The translations under genes were made by a program, and so were the position numbers. A model generated the notes under the pieces. That model was not told the DNA's origin. It saw nothing but the letters and a program-made list of their open reading frames with translations, and ran no database searches. Shown here one piece after another: positions 47,024-59,333 of a DNA stretch of 64,000 nt. Position 1 is the stretch's first letter. Each line of letters opens with the position of its first letter. The DNA comes from Ipomoea triloba (Eukaryota > Streptophyta > Magnoliopsida > Solanales > Convolvulaceae), in the NCBI RefSeq assembly GCF_003576645.1, contig NC_044918.1:31095675-31159674 (forward strand), given 5' to 3'.

Positions 47024-48345
47024 ATGAATTTGGTAACAAAAGATTGTTAAATTTTCAATAATTAAGGACTAAATGTGTAACTTTTATGTGGAAAAAAAAA
47101 TCTCAATAGTCATATATAGGTCCTCTAGTTTGGGGTTCAAACTTATATACAAGACTTTAAAATGTGTTTTTTTTAGGGAGCTAGACTTCAACAAATCTCC
47201 ACGAATTCTTTGATTATCTGTTTATCATATCTTTTTAAAATTAATTGACAATAACTAGTTAAGCATTAACCATTTAACTACATTTCTCTATGGTGTGCCA
47301 CAACGCCACATTTCGAATCGAGTAAGGTCTAAATTCGGCCAACCCGACCGATCCACGCCAAACAAAATCGATATAAATTTTAAAATAGAGGAATTGATTA
47401 ATGAATATTCTTATATTATGTATCTTCGACACCTTGTTTTCATAAATCCTCATTTATTTGGTAGGGAATGCTGAGCTCATTCATTTGTACTTTTCAAAAG
47501 TCTCAAGATTTATATTTTATTTATTATATTATATTATAGTAAAATATTATATTTGTCAAGTGTCAAAAAATAACGCAATAAAATAATAGTAGAGCCGTCC
47601 ATAGTTCAATGACAAAACAATTTTGCTTTCTGAATTTTCTATCTATGCAGAAATTTCGATTTCAATTGACCATAAAATACAAGTCTTCTACCAATAGTTT
47701 ACGGATATAATGGCACACATCTAACTTTAGTTATTATCTCATTGAAACATTAATCTTTTTCTTTTTTTAATGACTAGGGGACCAATAGCCATTACCTGAA
47801 AATATGTCTGGGATAAATTCAGTCCTTATGTAATAGCACATTAGCACACGAATCATATAAGAGAATTAAATTGCACTATGAAGACCTTGTGCGGTAACAT
47901 TTTTATAATTACAATTGTTCATTTAGAAACACTTAACAATGTGTTCGCGAATAATTGATAGCGCATTTGAAAACTCTTTTCCAAATGTACAATCTTAATT
48001 ATAGGAATGTCACTGCATTTTTTCCATAATTTTAAGACTTTTATCATCTTAGATAGATGGATGAGATTAATCCGTAAGTTCTCACTAGAAGCACTTGTCC
48101 ACAATTCTCACAAGAAATGTGGAGAACCTTCAGTAAAAAGGTGGACATATCTACACCCTCCATTTATTAAGATCTTGTGGTCCATGATTTTTGGATTTCA
48201 TTTTTTGAAATTAAAAAAAAAAAAAAAAACTACCAATGGTTTAATTGTAGATTTAACCCCAAATTAGTTATGATAAAATCCAAGCTATTGATTTATCTGT
48301 GTGTGTGCGCGCACCTGCGCCTGGACACACTCACCCAAGAGAACT
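47024..48345. other. Intergenic, no gene seen
   Basis: AT-rich. The + frame at 48007-48267 contains no known motif. Nothing else was recognised. Confidence 0.4.
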
Positions 48346-48350
48346 AAAAA

Positions 48351-48428
<78 letters not shown>

Positions 48429-48475
48429 TGCGCGCGTGCGCCTAGACACACTCACCCAAGAGAACTAAAAACTAA
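48297..48475. repeat. (AT)n(GT)n microsatellite in duplicated flank
   Basis: 48355-48381 (AT)n and 48382-48430 (GT)n. The flanks cacactcacccaagagaact and aaaaactaata occur on both sides (48325-48355 and 48447-48478), so the microsatellite sits within a ~120-bp direct duplication. Confidence 0.8.
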
Positions 48476-48556
48476 TATTAGTCCTTTATGTGAAAAAAAA
48501 TCTAACGGATCTGACACAATTTGAAGAAAAAAAAATGTGGTGGTATTTCAATATTT

Positions 48557-48971
48557 GAGTTAATTCCATTTTTTGTCCTAAATTTATAGGTAGCAGTCCA
48601 CTTTTAGTCTTTTTTTTTTTATCAGAACGTTCACATTTGGTCCTAATATTATTATGGCATGACCATTTCTGGTTTTTATCTTTTCACAAAATCGTTGAAA
48701 TGTTGTTAAATACAATGGCATTTCGATCATTCTTATACAAAGTGAGTTGACCCTGCTATATTTTTATGTTTATTTTAAAAAAGAAATTGTAATTGAAGAC
48801 TGAAATGAGTTTTTATTTTATGCTATTAGAACTATTTTGTTGATAGAGGACCAAAAATGGTTATATCACAATAATATATACTAGGACCAAATGTGGATAT
48901 ATTCTAATAAAAAGGGACTAAAACTGGACTGACACATAAATCTGATCTAGAACAAAAAATGGAATTAACTC
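48557..48971. mobile_element. Mutator-like MITE family P, copy 1
   Basis: 415 bp, starting GAGTTAATTCCATTTTTTG and ending, in reverse complement, with the same GAGTTAATTCCATTTTTTG. The flanks are a perfect ttcaatattt (48547-48556 and 48972-48981), 9-10 bp as expected for Mutator-like elements. A relative sits in the CNNM intron at 62.2 kb. Confidence 0.85.
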
Positions 48972-48981
48972 TTCAATATTT

Positions 48982-49750
48982 CATTAATTTTCTCTAACTT
49001 TAAAATTGTAATTTTTAATACTATATGATATAATGCAATGTTTAATAGTATAGAGTACATAATAATAATAAAAAAAAAACCGCTAAAACCTAAATAAGAA
49101 AGCTAAATTCTAAATCTAAATTGTAAATACTAAACTCTAAATAGTAAAAAGGAAGAAATTGTAAAATATATAACTGTTTGTTCAAGAAACTAAAATATTT
49201 TTTTGTCTTAATTAGAATTATTCTTGCATTCAATTCTAACATGATATTGTTTATAAAACTTAAAAAATGAGATAACTACTATTTAATGTGATGACATTTT
49301 TGTTATCATTCCAAATGAATGGTTATAAGATCGAACTTTGGTGGTACGTAAGGCTATTAAATTCTACAGGCTAAAATAGATTGAGAAAGTCCATTGATTT
49401 TTTAGACTAAAAAATTAAGAAAGTATAGAACATATATTATCTTGTAAAGTATCATGAGTGTTTAGAAAAAAAAAAAAAACTTCAAAATGAAAAAAGACAC
49501 AGATTAAATTGGAAATTGTTGAAAACAAAAAATGGTTGCCAGTTTAATTTGCCTTTTGCCAGTTGTTAAACGTCAAATGTTGAATTAAAATTTTCTCAAG
49601 CCGCCATGTCTGACAATATTTAAGTTTAATTTGTGCAAGAAACGTGATGAAAATGAACACAGGTACAATTGACCCCACCCCTCCAAATAATTTTGTGAAA
49701 TCAATTATATATTTTTTCCTTTCATTTTTTTAAAAGTAAAAACCAGAATA
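48982..49750. other. Intergenic, no gene seen
   Basis: AT-rich DNA. aaaccctaaat-like words occur at 49080-49150 but not as a telomere-like array. Confidence 0.4.
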
Positions 49751-49754
49751 ATAT

Positions 49755-50399
49755 TAAATTAAACATTCAATACAAAAAGGAATAGAAGAAAGTCATACAG
49801 AATGCCCAGTTTGGGAACGAGCATCCCAGCCCTTGCTAGAGCATTAACATGCTTATTCACTGATATAGGGATAAACTTAATGGGCACTACTTCAAAGTGT
49901 CTTTGATAAACTTTGCAGTCATTGATCATATAGCCGGCATATGATAGATCAAAAGAGGACCCGTTAATAAGATTGCACACCGTCTGACAGTCTGAGAGCA
50001 CCATTATCTTAGTAAAACTTCTGTCTTTTGCCCATGACAAAGCTTCTTTGACGACCATGCATGGCTTCTGCAAGGTGAGTGTCATTTAAGCATCGAAACG
50101 AACCATTCTTGGCTGCTACGGACCACCATCATCATCTGTAATAACAACATCAAAGTAACCCTGATCGGAGTTAGGGAAAACGTCCACATCAACATGGATC
50201 TTCATCACGTCCTCAGAAACTATGAGAACACCAATCGAATGAACAGAAGGCTCTTCGCGAGTGACTGCTATATTCATCAGTTCTTGCCAGTCAAAAGCAA
50301 GGTGGATAGTCTCCATTTTAACACGCATAGCATCCCAAGGTTTGCTGTTCCAGGCCACATCATTTCTCCCCCGCCATATATGTTGGAAAAATAGCACTA
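49755..50399 (-). pseudogene. LINE ORF2 C-terminal fragment, RNase H-like domain
   Basis: The minus strand reads VLFFQHIWRGRNDVAWN, the linker before the RNase H-like domain of plant LINEs, and then DVDVFPNSDQGYF. The frame breaks at about 50110. A piece in another frame gives AAKNGSFRCLND, and a third frame resumes with VVKEALSWAKDRSF, VLSDCQTVCNLI and SVNKHVNALARAGM. At least two frame shifts, so it is a pseudogene. The acidic residues of the fold (first Asp, Glu of KEAL, Asp of LSDCQ) can be recognised. Likely from the same LINE lineage as 2.6 kb. Confidence 0.7.
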
Positions 50400-51558
50400 A
50401 AATGACATTTTAAGTGGTCATTTTGTGATACAATTAAAAGTGGAGTCCACATCTGATTTAGGTTGGGTCAATGTGGATTTGGGTTCTTCGTAGTTAAACA
50501 AAAATATAGATATATTGTACGCTCAAAATGGACAATGGGCGAATGAGAAATTGGTTCTCAAAGTAGACCCATTTGAGATGGAATTTGGGAGGGAAAAACT
50601 TATGTAGCTTTGTCACACATTGGTTGGGAAAGAAGATTTGACCCACTATTTATACAACAGCCTTTTTATGGCTAATTGACTTGTATAACATAGAGGCTCT
50701 CTCTCTCGCGCGCAGGGGGTGCAAATCAAATCCCAAAATGAGCCTGAAAAGGCTTGACTCGTGTACAGTGCACGAATGTCGTCCGGAAATTGGTTGGACT
50801 TGTGGGCTAAGTTATGCCAAACTTTGGTGGACTGATGGTTCTCGCGGCTGGGATAAGTTACATCTAGCGAGAGGTCAAGTGCGCAGAGAAGTTTCACCTA
50901 ATGACTCTTGGCATTACGGAAAATTAATTCCAATCATTATTTCAGAGTTAGTTTTTGAGTAATTGACTGTTAGTGGGTGTTAATTTTTTGCTTAGTGGGT
51001 GGAGGTTACTAACGAATTTAAATGCCAGATTAATGGTATTTCTCTTTTCCTCCACTATATAATCCCAGGTTGAGCAGTTGATTTGTATAAGCAAAACCAG
51101 CAATCTAGCTACACACTACTACGAATACACTTGCTTTCTCCTACAAACGCTGCTCATCCTTCCTTCAAGCCACATGTAGTTCATCCCACGTTCTAGTTCG
51201 GTGACTTCCAAGTTTGTGTGCTCAAACGCAAGAACTATAGTACGTTTTATCATGGGAAACCTAGACCGCAATGCTCCAGTACTCTAGGAGGCTGTAAATA
51301 AGGTTTTAAGGACAGTGGCAACACGACTCATGTTTCTAACCAACCCGAGTTCTTCCAGTTTCGTCCACAAGCAGTTTCCAGGTTTATTTAACCTTTTGTA
51401 GGTTTACTTTCCTAGTTTAATTACCCTACGTGGGTATTTGTAATTTCCTGTATTTTCCATTTTTCTTTGTGTTTTTCGAGAATCATTTTGTTACAATCTT
51501 AAAACCTTATTTACATCTTCTTCTTCCCCTTTCTGATTCTCGAATTTCTTGGAAAGAA
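50400..51558 (+). repeat. Probable LTR and leader of a truncated Copia element 3
   Basis: Contains cacattggttgggaaagaag and a TATA-like ctatttatacaac (50647-50659), common in plant Copia LTRs, and ends before the gag start. Neither LTR boundary nor a PBS could be fixed, and there is no second LTR. gtaaataaggttttaag (51294) is inverted at 51497. Confidence 0.5.
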
Positions 51559-52785
51559 ATGGAAAATCCCATGTTGCTAGTAGCCAACCTTGGGGATGAA
51601 AATGCTAATGTTGTTGATAACAATAGCGGTGGGAACGGCAACAATGTTGCACATTCCCAGGCACCAGTGAACGTAGGTTCATAGGGAGGTGTCAATTCTG
51701 AGGGGTATATCCCCACGATGAGGGTATCTACGGTACCAAGTGGTTCGGCTGAGAAGCCGGACAAGTTTACGGGATCGTATTTTAAGATATGGCAGCAAAA
51801 GATGTTGTTTTACCTTGCTACTCTTGGCTTGTCGCCGTTCTTGACCGAGAAGGTTCCTGAGTTGAAGGAACAAGACCCTCAGTCAGTAATGGCAGTTGAG
51901 ATTTGGAAGGATTCTGACTTCCTTTACCGCAACTACATTTTGAACGGGTTTTGCGACTCCTTTTACGATGTTTATCGTAAGATTGGCACAGCAAAGGCGC
52001 TGTGGGAAGCTTTGGACCACAAGTACCGAAGTGAGAATGTCGGGGCAAAGAAATTTGTGGTTGGCCGGTTCCTGGACTTCAAAATGGTAGATTCAAAGAC
52101 CGTGCTGAGTCAGGTTGAAGATTTGCAATTGATCTTCGACGAGATCCGTGATGAGGGCATGGTGATTAGTGAAGCCTTCCAAGTGGCGTCTATGATCCAC
52201 TTGTTGCCTCTAGGATTGAAGGATTTCAAGAACTACCTGAAGCACAAGCGGAAGGAGATGAGCCTGGACGACCTGATCCAGCGACTCCGTGTTGAGGAAG
52301 GGAACATGAACATCGATGGGAAAGTACCTCTCGTGGGAGGTGCTAAGGCCAACGTGGTAGAGCACGGTCAAAGCTCCAAGAAGGGCAAGCAGAAGTTGGG
52401 TCCGAAAGGTGGCAATACCAAAAGCAAGTTCCAAGGAAAATGCTTCAACTGTGGCAAGCCTGGCCACAAGTCGTCTGAGTGCAAGGCTCCCAAGAAAAAG
52501 AATAAGAGTTCTAAAGCCAACATAGTTGGTGACGTGAGCCACAAGGTGGCCGAGATTAGCCTTTCGGCTATGGTCACGGAGGTGAACCTGGTGGGCTCCG
52601 ATCCGCGTGAGTGGTTCATCGACACCGATGCAACCAGGAGATGTTCAGCACCTTTGAGGCTATTGGGGGCGAGAAGGTATGGATGGGAAACTCTGCTCAG
52701 TCCGATATGGAGGGCGTGGGCAAAGTGATTATGAAGATGACTTCCGGGAAGAAACTGACGTTGAACAACGTGCGGCCTTTTTTTT
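51559..52785 (+). pseudogene. gag: Copia element 3 gag and start of protease, truncated
   Basis: Starts at MENPMLLVANLG. An in-frame TAG at 51682-51684 interrupts it, and the same frame resumes from 51685 through GSAEKPDKFTGSYF, KALWEALDHKYRSE and LDDLIQRLRVEEGN, a UBN2-type gag. A zinc knuckle CFNCGKPGHKSSEC follows. The protease site reads WFIDTDAT where DTGAT is expected, so the catalytic motif is damaged. A frame shift then brings up FEAIGGEKVWMGNSA and KKLTLNNV. The similarity stops at about 52777 and the element is cut off. Integrase and RT are absent. Confidence 0.85.
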
Positions 52786-52822
52786 CAGCCATTAGATTAC
52801 ATCAAGTCATCAAATAAACGCG

Positions 52823-52825
<3 letters not shown>

Positions 52826-52891
<66 letters not shown>

Positions 52892-53265
52892 ACAAAACAC
52901 ACCATTTTATGTACTAAAATGCACCAAAGAACTTATAAAACACACCATTCCACACCATAACCAAATGCACATATTCACTTAAAGTTAATCAGTTTACGTA
53001 ATAAAACACATCATTCTACGTATTAAAATGCACCACAATGTGCCTCATGTCAGATTATAAAAATACACTATTTACACATTAGAAAACATGTGCTAAAATA
53101 TGCATCATCATACGTATTAAAATGCACCACAATATGTGTTAAAATGCACCACAACATGTGTTAAAATGCACAATTCCACTTATTGAAAATCTTATGCACT
53201 ATTACATTCTACGTATGAAAATGCACCAGCAGATAGATTAAACCGCACATGTGCATCGAGTCAGC
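52826..53265. repeat. (AT)n tract and aaatgcaccacaa minisatellite
   Basis: (TA)n at 52826-52888, followed by 380 bp of ttaaaatgcaccacaa and gtgttaaaatgcac words. Similar in style to 22.9-23.4 kb, again without identified ends. Confidence 0.65.
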
Positions 53266-53305
53266 CCAGTTAAGAGGCAAATTGTTGGCCGGATTGATTT
53301 TTTTA

Positions 53306-53392
53306 TACAAGAGGGTGTTTGAACTCCCGACCTCTCTAAATATGGGATAAGAGTGCACGACCACTCACGCCAACCAAGCCGATTTTCAATTT
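53306..53392 (-). mobile_element. tRNA-like SINE fragment (S5)
   Basis: On minus, ggcttggttggcgtgagtgg carries an A-box-like word and gggagttcaaacacc a B-box-like word 45 bp later. The family differs from S1-S4. Confidence 0.4.
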
Positions 53393-54780
53393 TATTTTAT
53401 TGATTAATAATTATATTAAAGGCTTATTAAAGAGAAGATAGTGAAGTTTGTTAGCGTTAGGCAGCCGCCCATCGCCATCAATTTCCAATAGGCATGTACC
53501 AATGCAAACCAAAATCAAGTGGATCTGCGTCAACTTCCCTGACCCTTTACGTCTTTATATACATACATATATAGTGCAATCCAATAATTACAAACGTACA
53601 TATACTTTCTAATTTGTAATCTACCGTTGAGTTTTGGATCTCTGGCTCTCTCTTTCTTTCTTTTTCTTTTTTTTTTTTTTTAAAATAATTATTATAGTAA
53701 TTTATGTTTTTTTTTCCTTCACAAATTTACTCCTAAGCTTGATTCCACCTAAATCTTTGATGAGGGACACATTGCATGGAACTCGGCCTAATCTAGACAC
53801 GAATTAAGAAATTAAAGAAATTAAAGTTTAATGGAGCAAAAGTTTAGAGAGTTATTTAGGTAAATCTTATTATATTTGTCAAATGAAACTCAAAGTATAT
53901 GCAAGTCATATATGGTGTTTGATAGTCAATTTCATTATCCTTAAAATTAATCAACAACGAACAACATTCTCCTCACACCTCTTATATATAAGAGCATCCT
54001 CAATTGTTTAGTTTTTGGGTGATTTTTGTCAAATACATTAGGAAGGAGAAGGAATGGGAGGAAAGAGAAAATCAGTGAAAAATAAAAATAAAAATTGAAC
54101 GTCAGAAGGACATCACGCTCTCAGAGCACGCATAGTGCGCCTAACGGTCATAAAATTCGAGAGCCCTACAAAAAACTTGATTTGCTAGAAGACTTCTGCT
54201 TTCTCTTTCCTATACTCTCTTTCCTCCATATAAGCTAGGATCCCACAAAAAATTTTCTGATGGGATTCCTCTAAGAACCCAAGTCATTTGCAATAAAGGA
54301 GATTTCAAGTACTCAAATTAAACTTTTTGTATTTATTATTTTCATTTATTACCATTGGGATGATAGTGCTCGATGGGATATTTCTGGCACCTTGCATGTG
54401 TAGTTATGTGTTGATTTCTTACTTCACATATCCTCTATCACTAATTAGTGAATACCCAGCCACCTATTATTTTTATCACTTTATATTTTTAAAGAGAGTG
54501 AGAATAAATTAATAAAGTTGTTGCTTCAACCATTACATTGGAGGAACAGTTGAATTGGATATTTGAAAATTGAGCTAATAGATAATGACAAACACTTCCA
54601 CCAAGAAAAACTCCATATCTAATTCTATGGTTATATTCTCAATTTGTTTAAATGCAGTTGGTGCTTTGTGATGCCATTTATAATTTGTTAGTTTTATCTA
54701 CTATATTCGCCATTATTTTTTTTTTCCAACTTCAAGCAACCTTTTCGAAGATGGAAATTTTAGGTTGGATATTTTGTAGA
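53393..54780. other. Intergenic, no gene seen
   Basis: Mixed AT-rich sequence. The segment 54190-54300 has a CT-rich, promoter-like look, but no coding exon follows. The small frames show no family motif. Confidence 0.4.
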
Positions 54781-55075
54781 CAGCCGGCCTAGCCCCACAT
54801 ACATGACACAACAATTGTTATACATGAATGAATAAGAGTACACCTTGCATTGTGGACTCTGGTTCAAAAATTATGTGTTTATAATTAATCTATTCTGTGC
54901 ATTCAGTGTCTATAAATAAATTGAAAATACATAATTTATTAACTACAAGCATATAATACATTAACGGTACGCATAATATGTTAACTACAGACACATAATC
55001 TGAATGTGATTTTAGACAGTGGTCCACAATGTAACGTAGACACTGATTCATGGTATAATTTCTCCACATAAAAAA
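54781..55075. repeat. E-family-like tract (acattaacggtacataat words)
   Basis: Bounded by gcattgtggactctggttc and agtggtccacaatgtaacg ... catggtataatttctcc, with an internal gcataatatgttaac repeat. A sister lies at 57.69-57.95 kb ending ccatggtataatttgcc. No convincing TSD. Confidence 0.45.
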
Positions 55076-56557
55076 ACATGTGTGTATTGTCTCCTTCTAT
55101 TTTTTTTTAAACAAGACAAAACTATTCATTTAAATAGGAACGAAGAACATTACAAAGAATAGGGGAGGGTTTGAAAACTACTAGCTCCGAGCAATCACCT
55201 AAAAAACAGACTGCCTAGCTAGCAAGTGACTCCCTGATTCGCTGAACGCTTACAAAAATTTAAAGACACATGAAAATAAAAACACATAAATTTTTAACAT
55301 CCATAAGGATAAGATGAAACGAAGAATCTCCCCTAATAGAATTGAAACCTTGCACCACTTGGAGAGAGTCAGTTTCGATTTGAATATTGTCAAAGTTGAA
55401 ACTACCCCGTCGATGCATTCATCTTGCTATAACAAAATTGCCATTTTCATCTCTCATAATGATCTCGAAGCCCATGCAACAAGAGTTTTTTTTTTATTAT
55501 TATGGCTGCATCAATAATGAGTTTCAAATAACCAAGATCAGGTTTCTTGGAGAGAGTCTGTTTTTCTATTTCTCTAGTTTTCCTTTTCCATTTTCCAATT
55601 TTCCATTTATTTATTTCTCTAGTTTTCTATTTCTCTATTCCTCCAGTTTTTTATTTCTCTAATTTTTTGATTTTATTAAATTTAATAATAATAATAATAA
55701 TAACAACAACAACAACAACAACAACAATAACAACAACAACAAGTCAACAAATCTTTGTGTATAATAAGGATTAAAAAAGGAAAAAAGATAATAAATAATA
55801 ATAATAATAATAAAATAATAATAATAAAAAAAATTTAACTATACTCGCAGGTTACCTATGGTATTAACTCATAACAACAAAGGTGGTGGTGGTGGTGATA
55901 GTGGTGGTGGTGTTGGTGATAATAATAAAACACTCCATTTTAACATCCCGTCCGCTATACAATTATGGTTTGCGTAATATTGTAAATTAAAGTATATGAT
56001 ATTACAATTTCTATTCGTACTACAATTGTACATTAAAATATGATAATACAATTCCTAATAAAATATATTTTTCCCAACTTTCCCATTCGTAATATAAATC
56101 TAGATTATAATTACTAATCGTTATAATACAGTACATAAATTCCCCTGCAACGTAAACTATATAATTAATAAAACAAAATCCTCAATTTTAACTTCACGCC
56201 CAAAACACTCATATACAATTAAGGTTTGCGTAATATTGTAAAGTATATGGTAATACAATTCATATTTGTACTACAATTGTACATTAAAATATGGTAATAC
56301 AATTCCTAATAAAATATATTCTTTCCTACTTTCCTATTTGTAATGCAATTCTAGATTAAAATTAATAATCGTAATAATACAGTACAAATATTTCCCTACA
56401 ACGTAATTTATACTCTCGGTAATTCATAATCTTGAATAAAATACATGTTGTTATTTGACTATTAAAATTGCCTTACAAATACTCTCAAAAGCAAAGAACA
56501 ATTCTACTATGAATATTTTCTATTCTTTTATGCTATTTCTCATATTTCTCTTTATTG

Positions 56558-56597
<40 letters not shown>
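55076..56597. repeat. SSR-rich AT stretch, no gene
   Basis: SSRs: (AAT/ACA)n 55680-55750, (ATA)n 55790-55830, (GGT)n 55880-55920, (TTA)n 56555-56597. Two copies of a ~240-bp block (gtttgcgtaatattgtaaa, acaattgtacattaaaatatg) start near 55965 and 56223. No coding signal. Confidence 0.6.
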
Positions 56598-57312
56598 GGG
56601 AAAATGTACAAATAGGCCATTGAACTATTTGGGGATGTCAATTAAGCCATCGAACTCCAATAAACTTCAAATTCATCCATGAACCTGTAAAAAAAAGAGC
56701 AATTAGCCTTTTTAACAAGTTACTAACAGGTTTTTGCTAATTGGGACGTCATTGGGATGCCAAGTGGATTTTTTATTTTTTATTTTTATTATTATTATTA
56801 TTTTCCTACTAAGCATTTGACCCAAAAAAAAACAAAAAATAAAAAACAAAAAAAACTAAGGATTTGACCCTCAACTATAGCTTCTTTATTTAATTTTACG
56901 CTTTTTCTCTCTTTCGCGATTGTTTGTGGTATTTGTGATATTTTTGAATAAGAAAATTATGAACATGAAGGTAATAAGGATGATGAAGAAAATTTCAAAA
57001 ATATCGCAAATATCACAAACAATCGCGAAAGAGATAAAAAGCGTAAAATTAAATAAAGAAACTATAGTTGAGGGTCAAATCCTTAGTGTTTTTTTTTTTT
57101 TTGGTCAAATGCTTAGTAGGAAAATAATAATAACAAAAATACAAAATAAAAAATCTACGTGGCATCCCAATCAGCAAAAATCTGTTGGTAACCTGTTAAA
57201 AAGGCTAATTGCTTTTCTTTTACATGTTCATGGATGAATTTGGAGCTTATTGGAGTTCGATGACTTAATTACTATCCCCAAATAGTTCGATGGCCTATTT
57301 GTACCTTTTCCC
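56598..57312. mobile_element. Long palindromic MITE (foldback), 715 bp
   Basis: GGGAAAATGTACAAATAGGCC at the left end (56598) is mirrored by ggcctatttgtaccttttccc at the right. The arms of about 330 bp match almost throughout, including gcgattgtttgtg and its complement at 56918 and 57018. It lies inside a (TTA)n microsatellite, so a TSD cannot be told apart. No coding capacity. Confidence 0.85.
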
Positions 57313-57394
<82 letters not shown>

Positions 57395-57417
57395 GATTAT
57401 TAGTATTATTGTTATTA

Positions 57418-57469
<52 letters not shown>

Positions 57470-57475
57470 GCATGT
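57313..57475. repeat. (TTA)n(TTATCA)n(TTA)n microsatellite
   Basis: Continues the array broken by the foldback MITE at 56598. The ~36-bp middle is built of ttatca hexamers. Confidence 0.9.
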
Positions 57476-58210
57476 AAGTCATCAAAATATATTGGTGTAG
57501 CATTCCAATCACCTTTAACTTAGAGGTTAACTGTAATAATAGGTCAAATAGAGTTAATTGCACTTTTGTTTTTTTGTTTTTTTGTTTTTTTTTTAAGTTC
57601 AGGTGTCTAATTGGAGCTTTTTTCTAGTTCGAGGGCTTACTTGCACTTTCATGAATAGTTCAAAGGCTTATTTGACTCTTATCTCAAAATATTAAAATAT
57701 TTAGTTTCTGTAATTAATAAATAATGTGCTAGTTACAACTACTAAACTTTTAAAATATTATTTACCTTCAATTTATAAATTATGTACCTACAATTAATAT
57801 ATTATGTACATTCAATTTATTTATAGGTACAAAATGCCTTAACTAAATATACATAATATGTTAACGGTATGTACATAACGTGAATGTTGTTTTAGACAAA
57901 AGTCCACAATATAATGCAAGGTGGACCCTTGTCCATGGTATAATTTGCCTACATGTTGTACCTACCAATTGTTATACAGTGGACCATAGTTCACACATTT
58001 GTGTAAACTATGTTCTAATACGACGTTGTTTCTTTTAATTAAAAGAAACGGTTACCGTTACTGTGAACAAATTGCGACGTATCACATTACAGATATGTAT
58101 ATTATCAAATGAACTTGTAGTAGAATTAAAATGATACTTTAGTGTCGTTATAATGAACATATTGCATGTATAAAATGAAGGTGAATAGCAAAACTCATAT
58201 ATATAGATAT
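57476..58210. repeat. E-family-like tracts, no gene
   Basis: 57690-57950 ends agtccacaatataatgc ... ccatggtataatttgcc. A new unit starts at 57972 ttatacagtggaccatag with cgacgttgtttc (58021). Its repeat body continues on both sides of the solo LTR and ends at 59.12 kb with gatccacaataaaatttgc. Confidence 0.5.
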
Positions 58211-58710
58211 TAATGGATTTAATTAATCCGGGTAGCCCGAATCAATAAACCGAATAAGATTATAGGGGGTATGACAAGTAACGGATCAAAGTGTACCTCG
58301 GAGGTATTTTATATATTGGATAAAGGATGAAGCTATTACAAGATTGTGTAATAATAGGATCAGACAAGAATGTCGTTAGGACAGAGTATGAAGAAGATGT
58401 CTCAATAGGACAATGTTGCATGTTTTTATACTAATTCCTAGGCCTAACCGCTCGGAGAAAATCACTCTAACGGCCTAGGACCGCGTCTTGCACCGGGAAG
58501 ACCGCGTCAAACCACGACCCCGGGGTCGAATCATGGGGCGGGGTTGCCCATGAGTCGACCCCGAGGGGTCAAGTCATGGACCGAAGTCGGCCAAGTCGAC
58601 CTCGAGGGGTCAACTTGGCCCCCTACGGCCGAGTCGTGTGGGCCCGGGTTGGCCCTCTATTTCCGCTCCGGGGCTGACCCGTGGTAGACCCGGGTAGTAT
58701 TTATCCATCA
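58211..58710 (-). mobile_element. Solo LTR, 500 bp, TSD GATAT
   Basis: Flanked by GATAT (58206-58210 and 58711-58715). On minus it starts TGATGGATAAATACTACCCG and ends AAATCCATTA. It is strongly GC-rich in the middle (gaccccggggtcg, gtcgaccccgaggggtc). The start resembles the Gypsy-like LTR at 39.3 kb. No partner LTR or internal region is present, so it is probably a recombination product. Confidence 0.7.
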
Positions 58711-59230
58711 GATATGTATATTGTCAAATAAACCTGTAGTAGAATTAAAATGATAATATTCTAGTGTTGTTATAATGAACCTATTGTATGTATTAAATGA
58801 AACGGAATAGTAGAGCTTATGCAAATAGATATATTGTCAAATGAACCTGTAATATAATTAAAATGATACTTTTGTTTTGCTATATAATGAACCTATTATG
58901 TGTCTAAAATGAAACTGGATTATAGAGATATTAAATATAATTAAAATGATACATCAACGTCACTATAAATTTATAATGAAACTAGTGTGTGAAAAATGAA
59001 ACTAAAATCAGAGCTCATACAACATTAACGAATTAGGAAAATGGTAACAATTTTTTTTTAAAGAATTAAATTAAAATGATGTCGTTTTATTTCATTGTCC
59101 ACACTATTACATAGATCATGATCCACAATAAAATTTGCATTTACCTACTCTTAATTTTATTTAGTGTATTCATATGAATCATATGTATATTTATCATTTT
59201 CTTATTAAATAATTTTTTTGGAAAAAAAAA
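58711..59230. repeat. Continuation of the E-like minisatellite
   Basis: Words aaatgaaactggattatag and gatatattgtcaaatgaacc. Ends with gatgtcgttttat (59078) and gatccacaataaaatttgc. Confidence 0.5.
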
Positions 59231-59294
59231 AAGAAGAAATTTACAGGGACTAGACACCAGAGTTTTGGCTCAAGGCTGTAATCAACACCGAGAA

Positions 59295-59333
<39 letters not shown>

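Noticed and set aside
49080..49150. Interstitial telomere repeat
   Set aside because: aaacctaaat-like words are irregular and do not repeat as a 7-bp unit.
57228..57563. Poly-Asn/Asp frame
   Set aside because: Translation of the (TTA)n(TTATCA)n microsatellite.
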